64,000 nucleotides of DNA from Prosapia bicincta (GCA_036971475.1 JBAIZL010000001.1:99579850-99643849), one strand, 5' to 3'; counted from the first letter of the stretch, positions 35,736-48,754 are shown. The notes: a model not told the origin generated them from the letters alone. Numbers and translations are program-made.

Positions 35736-38700
35736 TGCCTTTGCTTATTCTTTCCTGATTTCATTCTCACTATCGCCTTTCTTATTAAAGATCACCTCTA
35801 GGTATTTGCACGTTTGTACCCCCTTGACTTTGCTCTATTCCGAGGTAAGGTGGCAAATTTTGCCTTTGCTTATTCTTTCCTGATTTCATTCTCACTATCG
35901 CCTTTCTTATTAAAGATCACCTCTAGGTATTTGCACGTTTGTACCCCCTCGCCTTTGCTCTATTCCGAGGTAAGGTGGCAAATTTTGTCTTTGCTTATTC
36001 TTTCCTGATTTCATTCTCACTATCGCCTTTCTTATTAAAGATCACCTCTAGGTATTTGCACGTTTGTACCCCCTCGACTTTGCTCTATTCCCAGGTAAGG
36101 TGGCAAATTTTGCCTTTGCTTTTTCTTTCCTGATTTCATTCTCACTATCGCCTTTCTTACTAAAGATCACCTCTAGGTATTTGCACATTTGTACCTCCTT
36201 GACTTTGCTCTATTCCGAGGTAAGGTGGCAAATTTTGCCTTTGCTTATTCTTTCCTGATTTCATTCTCACTATCGCCTTTCTTATTAAAGATCACGTCTA
36301 GGTATTTACACGTTTGTACCCCCTTGACTTTGCTCTATTCCGAGGTAAGGTGGCAAATTTTGCCTTTGCTTATTCTTTCCTGATTTCATTCTCACTATCG
36401 CCTTTCTTATTAAAGATCACCTCTAGGTATTTGCACGTTTGTACCCCCTCGACTTTGCTCTATTACGAGGTAAGGTGGCAAATTTTGCCTTTGCTTATTC
36501 TTTCCTGATTTCAGTCTCACTATCGCCTTTCTTATTAAAGATCACCTCTAGGTATTTGCACGTTTGTACCTCCTTGACTTTGCTCTATTCCGAGGTAAGG
36601 TGGCAAATTTTGCCTTTGCTTATTCTTTCCTGATTTAATTCTCACTATCGCCTTTCTTATTAAAGATCACCTCTAGGTATTTGCACGTTTGTACCCCCTC
36701 GACTTTGCTCTATTCCGAGGTAAGGTGGCAAATTTTGTCTTTGCTTATTCTTTCCTGATTTCATTCTCACTATCGCCTTTCTTATTAAAGATCACCTCTA
36801 GGTATTTGCACGTTTGTACCCCCTCGACTTTGCTCTATTCCCAGGTAAGGTGGCAAATTTTGCCTTTGCTTTTTCTTTCCTGATTTCATTCTCACTATCG
36901 CCTTTCTTATTAAAGATCACCTCTAGGTATTTGCACATTTGTACCTCCTTGACTTTGCTCTATTCCGAGGTAAGGTGGCAAATTTTGCCTTTGCTTATTC
37001 TTTCCTGATTTCATTCTCACTATCGCCTTTCTTATTAAAGATCACCTCTAGGTATTTGCACGTTTGTACCCCCTTGACTTTGCTCTATTCCGAGGTAAGG
37101 TGGCAAATTTTGCCTTTGCTTATTCTTTCCTGATTTCATTCCCACTATCGCCTTTCTTATTAAAGATCACCTCTAGGTATTTGCACGTTTGTACCCCCTC
37201 GACCTTGCTCTATTACGAGGTAAGGTGGCAAATTTTGCCTTTGCTTATTCTTTCCTGATTTCATTCTCACTATCGCCTTTCTTATTAAAGATCACCTCTA
37301 GGTATTTGCACGTTTGTACCTCCTTGACTTTGCTCTATTCCGAGGTAAGGTGGCAAATTTTGCCTTTGCTTATTCTTTCCTGATTTCATTCTCACTATCG
37401 CCTTTCTTATTAAAGATCACCTCTAGGTATTTGCACGTTTGTACCTCCTTGACTTTGCTCTATTGCGAGGTAAGGTGGCAGATTTTGCCTTTGCTTATTC
37501 TTTCCTGATTTCAATATCACTGTCGCCTTTCTTATTAAAGATCACCTCTAGGTATTTGCACGTTTGTACCCCCTTGACTTTGCTCTATTCCGAGGTAAGG
37601 TGGCAAATTTTGCCTTTGCTTATTCTTTCCTGATTTCATTCTCACTATCGCCTTTCTTATTAAAGATCACCTCTAGGTATTTGCACGTTTGTACCCCCTC
37701 GACTTTGCTCTATTCCGAGGTAAGGTGGCAAATTTTGTCTTTGCTTATTCTTTCCTGATTTCATTCTCACTATCGCCTTTCTTATTAAAGATCACCTCTA
37801 CGTATTTGCACGTTTGTACCCCCTCGACTTTGCTCTATTCCCAGGTAAGGTGGCAAATTTTGCCTTTGCTTTTTCTTTCCTGATTTCATTCTCACTATCG
37901 CCTTTCTTATTAAAGATCACCTCTAGGTATTTGCACGTTTGTACCCCCTCGACTTTGCTCTATTACGAGGTAAGGTGGCAAATTTTGCCTTTGCTTATTC
38001 TTTCCTGATTTCATTCTCACTATCGCCTTTCTTATTAAAGATCACCTCTAGGTATTTGCACGTTTGTACCCCCTCGACTTTGCTCTATTCCGAGGTAAGG
38101 TGGCAAATTTTGTCTTTGCTTATTCTTTCCTGATTTCATTCTCACTATCGCCTTTCTTATTAAAGATCACCTCTAGGTATTTGCACGTTTGTACCCCCTC
38201 GACTTTGCTCTATTCCCAGGTAAGGTGGCAAATTTTGCCTTTGCTTTTTCTTTCCTGATTTCATTCTCACTATCGCCTTTCTTATTAAAGATCACCTCTA
38301 GGTATTTGCACGTTTGTACCCCCTTGACTTTGCTCTATTCCGAGGTAAGGTGGCAAATTTTGCCTTTGCTTATTCTTTCCTGATTTCATTCCCACTATCG
38401 CCTTTCTTATTAAAGATCACCTCTAGCTATTTGCACGTTTGTACCCCTCGACTTTGCTCTATTACGAGGTAAGGTGGCAAATTTTGCCTTTGCTTATTCT
38501 TTCCTGATTTCATTCTCACTATCGCCTTTCTTATTAAAGATCACCTCTAGGTATTTGCACGTTTGTACCTCCTTGACTTTGCTCTATTCCGAGGTAAGGT
38601 GGCAAATTTTGCCTTTGCTTATTCTTTCCTGACTTCACTCTCACTATCGCCTTTCTTATTAAAGATCACCTCTAGGTATTTGCACGTTTGTACCCCCTTG

Positions 38701-41700
38701 ACTTTGCTCTATTGCGAGGTAAGGTGGCAGATTTTGCCTTTGCTTATTCTTTCCTGATTTCATTCTCACTGTCGCCTTTCTTATTAAAGATCACCTCTAG
38801 GTATTTGCACGTTTGTACCCCCTTGACTTTGCTCTATTCCGAGGTAAGGTGGCAAATTTTGCCTTTGCTTATTCTTTCCTGATTTCATTCTCACTATCGC
38901 CTTTCTTATTAAAGATCACCTCTAGGTATTTGCACGTTTGTACCCCCTTGACTTTGCTCTATTCCGAGGTAAGGTGGCAAATTTTGCCTTTGCTTATTCT
39001 TTCCTGATTTCATTCCCACTATCGCCTTTCTTATTAAAGATCACCTCTAGGTATTTGCACGTTTGTACCCCCTCGACTTTGCTCTATTACGAGGTAAGGT
39101 GGCAAATTTTGCCTTTGCTTATTCTTTCCTGATTTCATTCTCACTATCGCCTTTCTTATTAAAGATCACCTCTAGGTATTTGCACGTTTGTACCTCCTTG
39201 ACTTTGCTCTATTCCGAGGTAAGGTGGCAAATTTTGCCTTTGCTTATTCTTTCCTGATTTCACTCTCACTATCGCCTTTCTTATTAAAGATCACCTCTAG
39301 GTATTTGCACGTTTGTACCCCCTTGACTTTGCTCTATTCCGAGGTAAGGTGGCAAAATTTGCCTTTGCTTATTCATTCCTGATTTCATTCTCACTATCGC
39401 CTTTCTTATTAAAGATCACCTCTAGGTATTTGCACGTTTGTACCCCCTCGACTTTGCTCTATTCCGAGGTAAGGTGGCAAATTTTGCCTTTGCTTATTCT
39501 TTCCTGATTTCATTCTCACTATCGCCTTTCTTATTAAAGATCACCTCTAGGTATTTGCACGTTTGTACCTCCTTGACTTTGCTCTATTCCGAGGTAAGGT
39601 GGCAATTTTTGCATTTGCTTATTCTTTCCTGATTTCATTCTCACTATCGCCTTTCTTATTAAAGATCACCTCTAGGTATTTGCACGTTTGTACCTCCTTG
39701 ACTTTGCTCTATTCCGAGGTAAGGTGGCAAATTTTGCCTTTGCTTATTCTTTCCTGATTTCATTCTCACTATCGCCTTTCTTATTAAAGATCACCTCTAG
39801 GTATTTGCACGTTTGTACCCCCTCGACTTTGCTCTATTCCGAGGTAAGGTGGCAAATTTTGTCTTTGCTTATTCTTTCCTGATTTCATTCTCACTATCGC
39901 CTTTCTTATTAAAGATCACCTCTTGGTATTTGCACGATTGTACCCCCTCGACTTTGCTCTATTCCCAGGTAAGGTGGCAAATTTTGCCTTTGCTTTTTCT
40001 TTCCTGATTTCATTCTCACTATCGCCTTTCTTATTAAAGATCACCTCTAGGTATTTGCACATTTGTACCTCCTTGACTTTGCTCTATTCCGAGGTAAGGT
40101 GGCAAATTTTGCCTTTGCTTATTCTTTCCTGATTTCATTCTCACTATCGCCTTTCTTATTAAAGATCACTTCTAGGTATTTGCACGTTTGTACCCCCTTG
40201 ACTTTGCTCTATTCCGAGGTAAGGTGGCAAATTTTGCCTTTGCTTATTCTTTCCTGATTTCATTCTCACTATCGCCTTTCTTATTAAAGATCACTTCTAG
40301 GTATTTGCACGTTTGTACCCCCTCGACTTTGCTCTATTACGAGGTAAGGTGGCAAATTTTGCCTTTGCTTATTCTTTCCTGATTTCATTCTCACTATCGC
40401 CTATCTTATTAAAGATCACCTCTAGGTATTTGCACGTTTGTACCTCCTTGACTTTGCTCTATTCCGAGGTAAGGTGGAAAATTTTGTCTTTGCTTATTCT
40501 TTCCTGATTTCATTCTCACTATCGCCTTTCTTATTAAAGATCACCTCTAGGTATTTGCACGTTTGTACCCCCTCGACTTTGCTCTATTCCCAGGTAAGGT
40601 GGCAAATTTTGCCTTTGCTTTTTCTTTCCTGATTTCATTCTCACTATCGCCTTTCTTATTAAAGATCACCTCTTGGTATTTGCACGTTTGTATCCCCTCG
40701 ACTTTGCTCTATTCCGATAAGGTGGCAAATTTTGCCTTTGCTTTTTCTTTCCTGATTTCATTCTCACTATCGCCTTTCTTATTAAAGATCACCTCTAGGT
40801 ATTTGCACGTTTGTACCCCCTTGACTTTGCTCTATTCCGAGGTAAGGTGGCAAATTTTGCCTTTGCTTATTCTTTCCTGATTTCATTCCCACTATCGCCT
40901 TTCTTATTAAAGATCACCTCTAGCTATTTGCACGTTTGTACCCCCTCGACTTTGCTCTATTACGAGGTAAGGTGGCAAATTTTGCCTTTGCTTATTCTTT
41001 CCTGATTTCATTCTCACTATCGCCTTTCTTATTAAAGATCACCTCTAGGTATTTGCACGTTTGTACCTCCTTGACTTTGCTCTATTCCGAGGTAAGGTGG
41101 CAAATTTTGCCTTTGCTTATTCTTTCCTGACTTCACTCTCACTATCGCCTTTCTTATTAAAGATCACCTCTAGGTATTTGCACGTTTGTACCCCCTTGAC
41201 TTTGCTCTATTGCGAGGTAAGGTGGCAGATTTTGCCTTTGCTTATTCTTTCCTGATTTCATTCTCACTGTCGCCTTTCTTATTAAAGATCACCTCTAGGT
41301 ATTTGCACGTTTGTACCCCCTTGACTTTGCTCTATTCCGAGGTAAGGTGGCAAATTTTGCCTTTGCTTATTCTTTCCTGATTTCATTCTCACTATCGCCT
41401 TTCTTATTAAAGATCACCTCTAGGTATTTGCACGTTTGTACCCCCTTGACTTTGCTCTATTCCGAGGTAAGGTGGCAAATTTTGCCTTTGCTTATTCTTT
41501 CCTGATTTCATTCCCACTATCGCCTTTCTTATTAAAGATCACCTCTAGGTATTTGCACGTTTGTACCCCCTCGACTTTGCTCTATTACGAGGTAAGGTGG
41601 CAAATTTTGCCTTTGCTTATTCTTTCCTGATTTCATTCTCACTATCGCCTTTCTTATTAAAGATCACCTCTAGGTATTTGCACGTTTGTACCTCCTTGAC

Positions 41701-44700
41701 TTTGCTCTATTCCGAGGTAAGGTGGCAAATTTTGCCTTTGCTTATTCTTTCCTGATTTCACTCTCACTATCGCCTTTCTTATTAAAGATCACCTCTAGGT
41801 ATTTGCACGTTTGTACCCCCTTGACTTTGCTCTATTCCGAGGTAAGGTGGCAAAATTTGCCTTTGCTTATTCATTCCTGATTTCATTCTCACTATCGCCT
41901 TTCTTATTAAAGATCACCTCTAGGTATTTGCACGTTTGTACCCCCTCGACTTTGCTCTATTCCGAGGTAAGGTGGCAAATTTTGCCTTTGCTTATTCTTT
42001 CCTGATTTCATTCTCACTATCGCCTTTCTTATTAAAGATCACCTCTAGGTATTTGCACGTTTGTACCTCCTTGACTTTGCTCTATTCCGAGGTAAGGTGG
42101 CAATTTTTGCATTTGCTTATTCTTTCCTGATTTCATTCTCACTATCGCCTTTCTTATTAAAGATCACCTCTAGGTATTTGCACGTTTGTACCTCCTTGAC
42201 TTTGCTCTATTCCGAGGTAAGGTGGCAAATTTTGCCTTTGCTTATTCTTTCCTGATTTCATTCTCACTATCGCCTTTCTTATTAAAGATCACCTCTAGGT
42301 ATTTGCACGTTTGTACCCCCTCGACTTTGCTCTATTCCGAGGTAAGGTGGCAAATTTTGTCTTTGCTTATTCTTTCCTGATTTCATTCTCACTATCGCCT
42401 TTCTTATTAAAGATCACCTCTTGGTATTTGCACGATTGTACCCCCTCGACTTTGCTCTATTCCCAGGTAAGGTGGCAAATTTTGCCTTTGCTTTTTCTTT
42501 CCTGATTTCATTCTCACTATCGCCTTTCTTATTAAAGATCACCTCTAGGTATTTGCACATTTGTACCTCCTTGACTTTGCTCTATTCCGAGGTAAGGTGG
42601 CAAATTTTGCCTTTGCTTATTCTTTCCTGATTTCATTCTCACTATCGCCTTTCTTATTAAAGATCACTTCTAGGTATTTGCACGTTTGTACCCCCTTGAC
42701 TTTGCTCTATTCCGAGGTAAGGTGGCAAATTTTGCCTTTGCTTATTCTTTCCTGATTTCATTCTCACTATCGCCTTTCTTATTAAAGATCACCTCTAGGT
42801 ATTTGCACGTTTGTACCCCCTCGACTTTGCTCTATTACGAGGTAAGGTGGCAAATTTTGCCTTTGCTTATTCTTTCCTGATTTCATTCTCACTATCGCCT
42901 ATCTTATTAAAGATCACCTCTAGGTATTTGCACGTTTGTACCTCCTTGACTTTGCTCTATTCCGAGGTAAGGTGGAAAATTTTGTCTTTGCTTATTCTTT
43001 CCTGATTTCATTCTCACTATCGCCTTTCTTATTAAAGATCACCTCTAGGTATTTGCACGTTTGTACCCCCTCGACTTTGCTCTATTCCCAGGTAAGGTGG
43101 CAAATTTTGCCTTTGCTTTTTCTTTCCTGATTTCATTCTCACTATCGCCTTTCTTATTAAAGATCACCTCTTGGTATTTGCACGTTTGTATCCCCTCGAC
43201 TTTGCTCTATTCCGATAAGGTGGCAAATTTTGCCTTTGCTTATTCTTTCCTGATTTCATTCTCAATATCGCCTTTCTTATTAAAGATCACCTCTAGGTAT
43301 TTGCACGTTTCTACCTCCTTGACTTTGCTCTATTCCGAGGTAAGGTGGCAAAGTTTGCCTTTGCTTATTCTTTCCTGATTTCATTCTCACTATCGCCTTT
43401 CTTATTAAAGATCACCTCTAGGTATTTGCACGTTTGTACCCCCTCGACTTTGCTCTATTCCGAGGTAAGGTGGCAAATTTTCTCTTTGCTTATTCTTTCT
43501 TGATTTCATTCTCACTATCGCCTCTCTTATTAAAGATCACCTCTAGGTATTTGCACGTTTGTACCTCCTTGACTTTGCTCTATTCCGAGGTAAGGTGGCA
43601 AATTTTGCCTTTGCTTATTCTTTCCTGATTTCATTCTCACTATCGCCTTTCTTATTAAAGATCACCTCTAGGTATTTGCACATTTGTACCTCCTTGACTT
43701 TGCTCTATTCCGAGGTAAGGTGGCAAATTTTGCCTTTGCTTATTCTTTCCTGATTTCATTCTCACTATCGCCTTTCTTATTAAAGATCACTTCTAGGTAT
43801 TTGCACGTTTGTACCCCCTTGACTTTGCTCTATTCCGAGGTAAGGTGGCAAATTTTGCCTTTGCTTATTCTTTCCTGATTTCATTCTCACTATCGCCTTT
43901 CTTATTAAAGATCACCTCTAGGTATTTGCACGTTTGTACCCCCTCGACTTTGCTCTATTACGAGGTAAGGTGGCAAATTTTGCCTTTGCTTATTCTTTCC
44001 TGATTTCATTCTCACTATCGCCTATCTTATTAAAGATCACCTCTAGGTATTTGCACGTTTGTACCTCCTTGACTTTGCTCTATTCCGAGGTAAGGTGGAA
44101 AATTTTGTCTTTGCTTATTCTTTCCTGATTTCATTCTCACTATCGCCTTTCTTATTAAAGATCACCTCTAGGTATTTGCACGTTTGTACCCCCTCGACTT
44201 TGCTCTATTCCCAGGTAAGGTGGCAAATTTTGCCTTTGCTTTTTCTTTCCTGATTTCATTCTCACTATCGCCTTTCTTATTAAAGATCACCTCTTGGTAT
44301 TTGCACGTTTGTATCCCCTCGACTTTGCTCTATTCCGATAAGGTGGCAAATTTTGCCTTTGCTTATTCTTTCCTGATTTCATTCTCAATATCGCCTTTCT
44401 TATTAAAGATCACCTCTAGGTATTTGCACGTTTCTACCTCCTTGACTTTGCTCTATTCCGAGGTAAGGTGGCAAAGTTTGCCTTTGCTTATTCTTTCCTG
44501 ATTTCATTCTCACTATCGCCTTTCTTATTAAAGATCACCTCTAGGTATTTGCACGTTTGTACCCCCTCGACTTTGCTCTATTCCGAGGTAAGGTGGCAAA
44601 TTTTCTCTTTGCTTATTCTTTCTTGATTTCATTCTCACTATCGCCTCTCTTATTAAAGATCACCTCTAGGTATTTGCACGTTTGTACCTCCTTGACTTTG

Positions 44701-46491
44701 CTCTATTCCGAGGTAAGGTGGCAAATTTTGCCTTTGCTTATTCTTTCCTGATTTCATTCTCACTATCGCCTTTCTTATTAAAGATCACCTCTAGGTATTT
44801 GCACGTTTGTACCTCCTTGACTTTGCTCTATTCCGAGGTAAGGTGGCAAATTTTGCCTTTGCTTATTCTTTCCTGATTTCATTCTCACTATCGCCTTTCT
44901 TATTAAAGATCACCTCTAGGTATTTGCACGTTTGTACCCCCTCGACTTTGCTCAATTCCGAGGTAAGGTGGCAAATTTTGTCTTTGCTTATTCTTTCCTG
45001 ATTTCATTCTCACTATCGCCTTTCTTATTAAAGATCACCTCTAGGTATTTGCACGTTTGTACCCCCTCGACTTTGCCCTATTCCCAGGTAAGGTGGCAAA
45101 TTTTGCCTTTGCTTATTCTTTCCTGATTTCATTCTCACTATCGCCTTTCTTATTAAAGATCACCTCTAGGTATTTGCACGTTTGTACCTCCTTGACTTTG
45201 CTCTATTCCGAGGTAAGGTGGCAAATTTTGCCTTTGCTTATTCTTTCCTGACTTCACTCTCACTATCGCCTTTCTTATTAAAGATCACCTCTAGGTATTT
45301 GCACGTTTGTACCCCCTTGACTTTGCTCTATTGCGAGGTAAGGTGGCAAATTTTGCCTTTGCTTATTCTTTCCTGATTTCATTCTCACTGTCGCCTTTCT
45401 TATTAAATATCACCTCTAGGTATTTGCACGTTTGTACCCCCTTGACTTTGCTCTATTCCGAGGTAAGGTGGCAAATTTTGCCTTTGCTTATTCTTTCCTG
45501 ATTTCACTCTCACTATCGCCTTTCTTATTAAAGATCACCTCTAGGTATTTGCACGTTTGTACCTCCTTGACTTTGCTCTATTCCGAGGTAAGTTGGCAAA
45601 ATTTGCCTTTGCTTATTCATTCCTGATTTCATTCTCACTATCGCCTTTCTTATTAAAGATCACCTCTAGGTATTTGCACGTTCGTACCCCCTCGACTTTG
45701 CTCTATTCCGATAAGGTGGCAAATTTTGCCTTTGCTTATTCTTTCCTGATTTTATTCTCAATATCGCCTTTCTTATTAAAGATCACCTCTAGGTATTTGC
45801 ACGTTTCTACCTCCTTGACTTTGCTCTATTCAGAGGTATGGTGGCAAATTTTGCCTTTGCTTATTCTTTCCTGATTTCATTCTCACTATCGCCTTTCTTA
45901 TTAAAGATCACCTCTAGGTATTTGCACGTTTGTACCCCCTCGACTTTGCTCTATTCCGAGGTAAGGTGGCAAATTTTCTCTTTGCTTATTCTTTCTTGAT
46001 TTCATTCTCACTATCGCCTTTCTTATTAAAGATCACCTCTAGGTATTTGCACGTTTGTACCTCCTTGACTTTGCTCTATTCCGAGGTAAGGTGGCAAATT
46101 TTGCCTTTGCTTATTCTTTCCTGATTTCATTCTCACTATCGCCTTTCTTATTAAAGATCACCTCTAGGTATTTGCACGTTTGTACCTCCTTGACTTTGCT
46201 CTATTCCGAGGTAAGGTGGCAAATTTTGCCTTTGCTTATTCTTTCCTGATTTCATTCTCACTATCGCCTTTCTTATTAAAGATCACCTCTAGGTATTTGC
46301 ACGTTTGTACCCCCTTGACTTTGCTCTATTCCGAGGTAAGGTGGCAAATTTTGCCTTTGCTTATTCTTTCCTGATTTCATTCTCACTATCGCCTTTCTTA
46401 TTAAAGATCACCTCTAGGTATTTGCACGTTTGTACCTCCTTGACTTTGCTCTATTCCGAGGTAAGGTGGCAAATTTTGTCTTTGCTTACTA
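35733..46491. repeat. 125-bp satellite array derived from a retrotransposon RT gene, about 86 copies
   Basis: The unit recurs every 125 bp for 10.8 kb (for example CCTCTAGGTATTTGCACG). Rare units are 124 or 123 bp (CCGATAAGG variants near 40717, 43214, 44336 and 45709). Read on the minus strand, each unit encodes KVKGVQTCKYLEVIFNKKG then DSENEIRKE. This matches the RT-gene segment normally lying between the KTE-x-L motif and the RI-x-x-G motif. The same phrase is expected exactly here between the flanking RT fragments. One codon base is lost (126 to 125), so each unit shifts frame. Copies are very similar and ordered into higher-order blocks of 6, 9 and 20 units. The plus-strand 64-codon frames are periodicity artefacts. 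Confidence 0.97.
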
Positions 46492-46980
46492 TTAGCTTTT
46501 CATATTTAGGAATGTTCACTGCTAAGCCTGCTCCCTCATATTCCTCCAGCAATTTTCTTCTCATATAATTAAGATAGTGTTCATCTTCCGCTATCATAAA
46601 CTGATCATCCTCGAAGTATAGTGCAAAGAACTTATCTTCTTCCCCTTTCATACCCGTATTTCAGCATTTTCTACTCAATTCCTCTAAGGATCTGTCCGGA
46701 GGGATCTTAAATAAGGTGGGCGATAGACAGGCTACTGGTTTTAGACCCTTCGTTGTTTTGAATGATGTGATCACTTCATTACAAATCTTGATGTTGGCAT
46801 AGTTTTCGTGATATATTTAAGTGGCCTTAATGAGTATTGGGATTATACATATATATTCTATAGCTGTGAAATCGGTACATTGCCATAGCCGTTTTCCAGA
46901 TCTAGTAGGGCTACTTGGGTTTCTCTATCTTATTTGTACTAATTTTTAAGAATGATCTTTAGTTGTATGTAGTGGATTGT
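46490..46980 (-). pseudogene. Non-LTR retrotransposon RT fragment, catalytic-core side
   Basis: On the minus strand ALLDLENGYGNVPI (the DLxxAFDxV-type block) is followed, after a frameshift, by KPVACLSPTLFKI (the QGxxLSPxLF block). Then, in one frame with a single stop, come LYFEDDQF and AEDE, followed by YMRRKLLEEYEGAGLAVN and IPKYEKLIVS. FEDD replaces the usual FADD; both catalytic aspartates are kept. The order is that of RT motifs 3 to 7 of a non-LTR element. The frame runs straight into the first satellite unit. Upstream 5' coding sequence is not recognisable beyond about 46980. Confidence 0.85.
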
Positions 46981-48126
46981 TTAGCAATGAGTAAGCATTC
47001 TCATAAAAATGTACTAGTAAAGATAATTTTCTACACAAGTTATTGATGAATAATTTTAAAGCAGTAAGTTTCAGATATTACCTACAGAGATGTGACGTCG
47101 ATTCCGTAGCAATGTTTACACAGTGGAACCCTACATTGATGTTCCTCACCGAGATGGACCTTAAGACAGCCCAATCTCTTTAAAATCATTAAGTAAAAAC
47201 ACAATTGGGATTGACTATGACTCTTTAGTTTTACCTTTCTCGGTTTAAACTACCATTAACTCTTAAAATGTTATTCTTCTTTAAAAATAAATTAGGATTT
47301 AATTATAAATAATATATAGTAATGAATTTGGATTATGATTACTTAATAACGAATATGTTACAAGCTCCTTTATTTAAACATTCGCTGTATATATAAACAT
47401 TCTCTATATTTCATATGTATATATTTTAAATGTATATAACATTAGAATTTTAAACATAGTTATCTTTTTTTAAAAATTATCATAATATAAAATATTATTT
47501 TAAAATTTCGATAAATAAATAAATGTTTGCTTCTATCGTAATTAAATAATTTAACAGCAACAAAAAAATATGGCAAATTTGTGAAATTGCATTCGAAAAT
47601 GATATAAACGTAACTTTTAAATAAAGAGAAAACACAAATGTTCTTGCTTGTACTCTTATGGCTTGAACAAAAAATACAATATTCAATGTAAAGACTCAAT
47701 CGTGTTTCACTTGAAGCTATAGATTTTATAGCGTAATTAATTTACATATTTCTATATAATTGTATTCAACACACGACTCGCATTTCAATAGTAATAAAGT
47801 AAAAGAAATCCACAACGCGCCGCTAGCGGCATTTACGAGCACTAAACTTGATTAAATTCTGTTAATGCGAGAAGAGTAGGGTACAGTAGCGGGGCGGAGG
47901 ACGAAATACTTGCACTTACTTTGTAATTGTCTTGCTTCTCGTAATTCCAGTGGAATTGTAATCATAGCGGTAATTGGGAAGAAATATTTGTTTATAGAAA
48001 TATTGAATCCATTGTTAAGGCTTATATTCTATTAAATTACAAATATGATGTTTTTTTTTAAAATGCACTTTTCACAAATATAAAAGTTTTATAAAAATTT
48101 ATTTTCCTTCTAATTATGCTACTTAC
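46981..48126. other. AT-rich DNA with a small GC-richer island
   Basis: Mostly featureless. At 47810-47990 a GC-richer island contains the 12-bp palindrome GCCGCTAGCGGC (47819-47830) and several TAATTG/GTAATT words. The flank of the RT fragment shows no further retrotransposon coding. Confidence 0.5.
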
Positions 48127-48466
48127 AAGTAATAGCAAGTTGGGAGACACCAGAATGAAAATTAGGAGAAAGGAAAATCTGTCAATAATCCTATTTGTAA
48201 ATATGTCGGTTGTGAATATCCATTCAACCTCCATGCTGTTGGCACTGTAAACCTGTTTATCACGACTTAAAATGTTTGCAACACAATCTTTATAGTTGCA
48301 GTCATCTACCTCAAGAGAGTTATAATGAAATCTTAATTTGCTGTTACCTTTGGGTATCAACACTTCCAAGAGTGTCCAGGGCTTGTTATTTTTATAAAAC
48401 CTATTTTACTTAGGTGGGTACATTTCACGAGTACCTCAAAACACTTATAGTGGGTTCTTTTACAAA
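48127..48466 (-). CDS. Candidate exon or exon relic encoding a CUB domain
   Basis: On the minus strand an acceptor (ATTTTATCTTCCAAG) ends at 48467 and a consensus donor GTAAGT starts at 48126. Between them one frame reads CTHLSKIGFIKITSPGH, like the C-x-x-L...G-x-I-x-SP opening of CUB domains. After a one-base frame change it reads LIPKGNSKLRFHYNSLEV, DDCNYKDCV and then MEVEWIFTTDIFTNR with DRFSF. These match CUB strands (PxGxxIxLxFxxFxLE, CxYDxV, VxFxTDxxxxxRGF). CUB modules are extracellular, disulfide-bonded protein-binding domains. The internal shift means a pseudogene, an assembly indel or a different exon border. Downstream it ends on a codon boundary. Confidence 0.4.

Positions 48467-48754
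<288 letters not shown>

Noticed and set aside
21935..46491. CRISPR-like array
   Set aside because: Repeats are contiguous, with no unique spacers, and the context is eukaryotic satellite DNA.
35671..46568. About 80 plus-strand frames of 64 codons in a regular series
   Set aside because: They are one repeat unit read in a chance-open frame, starting mostly from TTG, and recur every 125 bp. The meaningful reading is the minus strand, which is an RT gene fragment.
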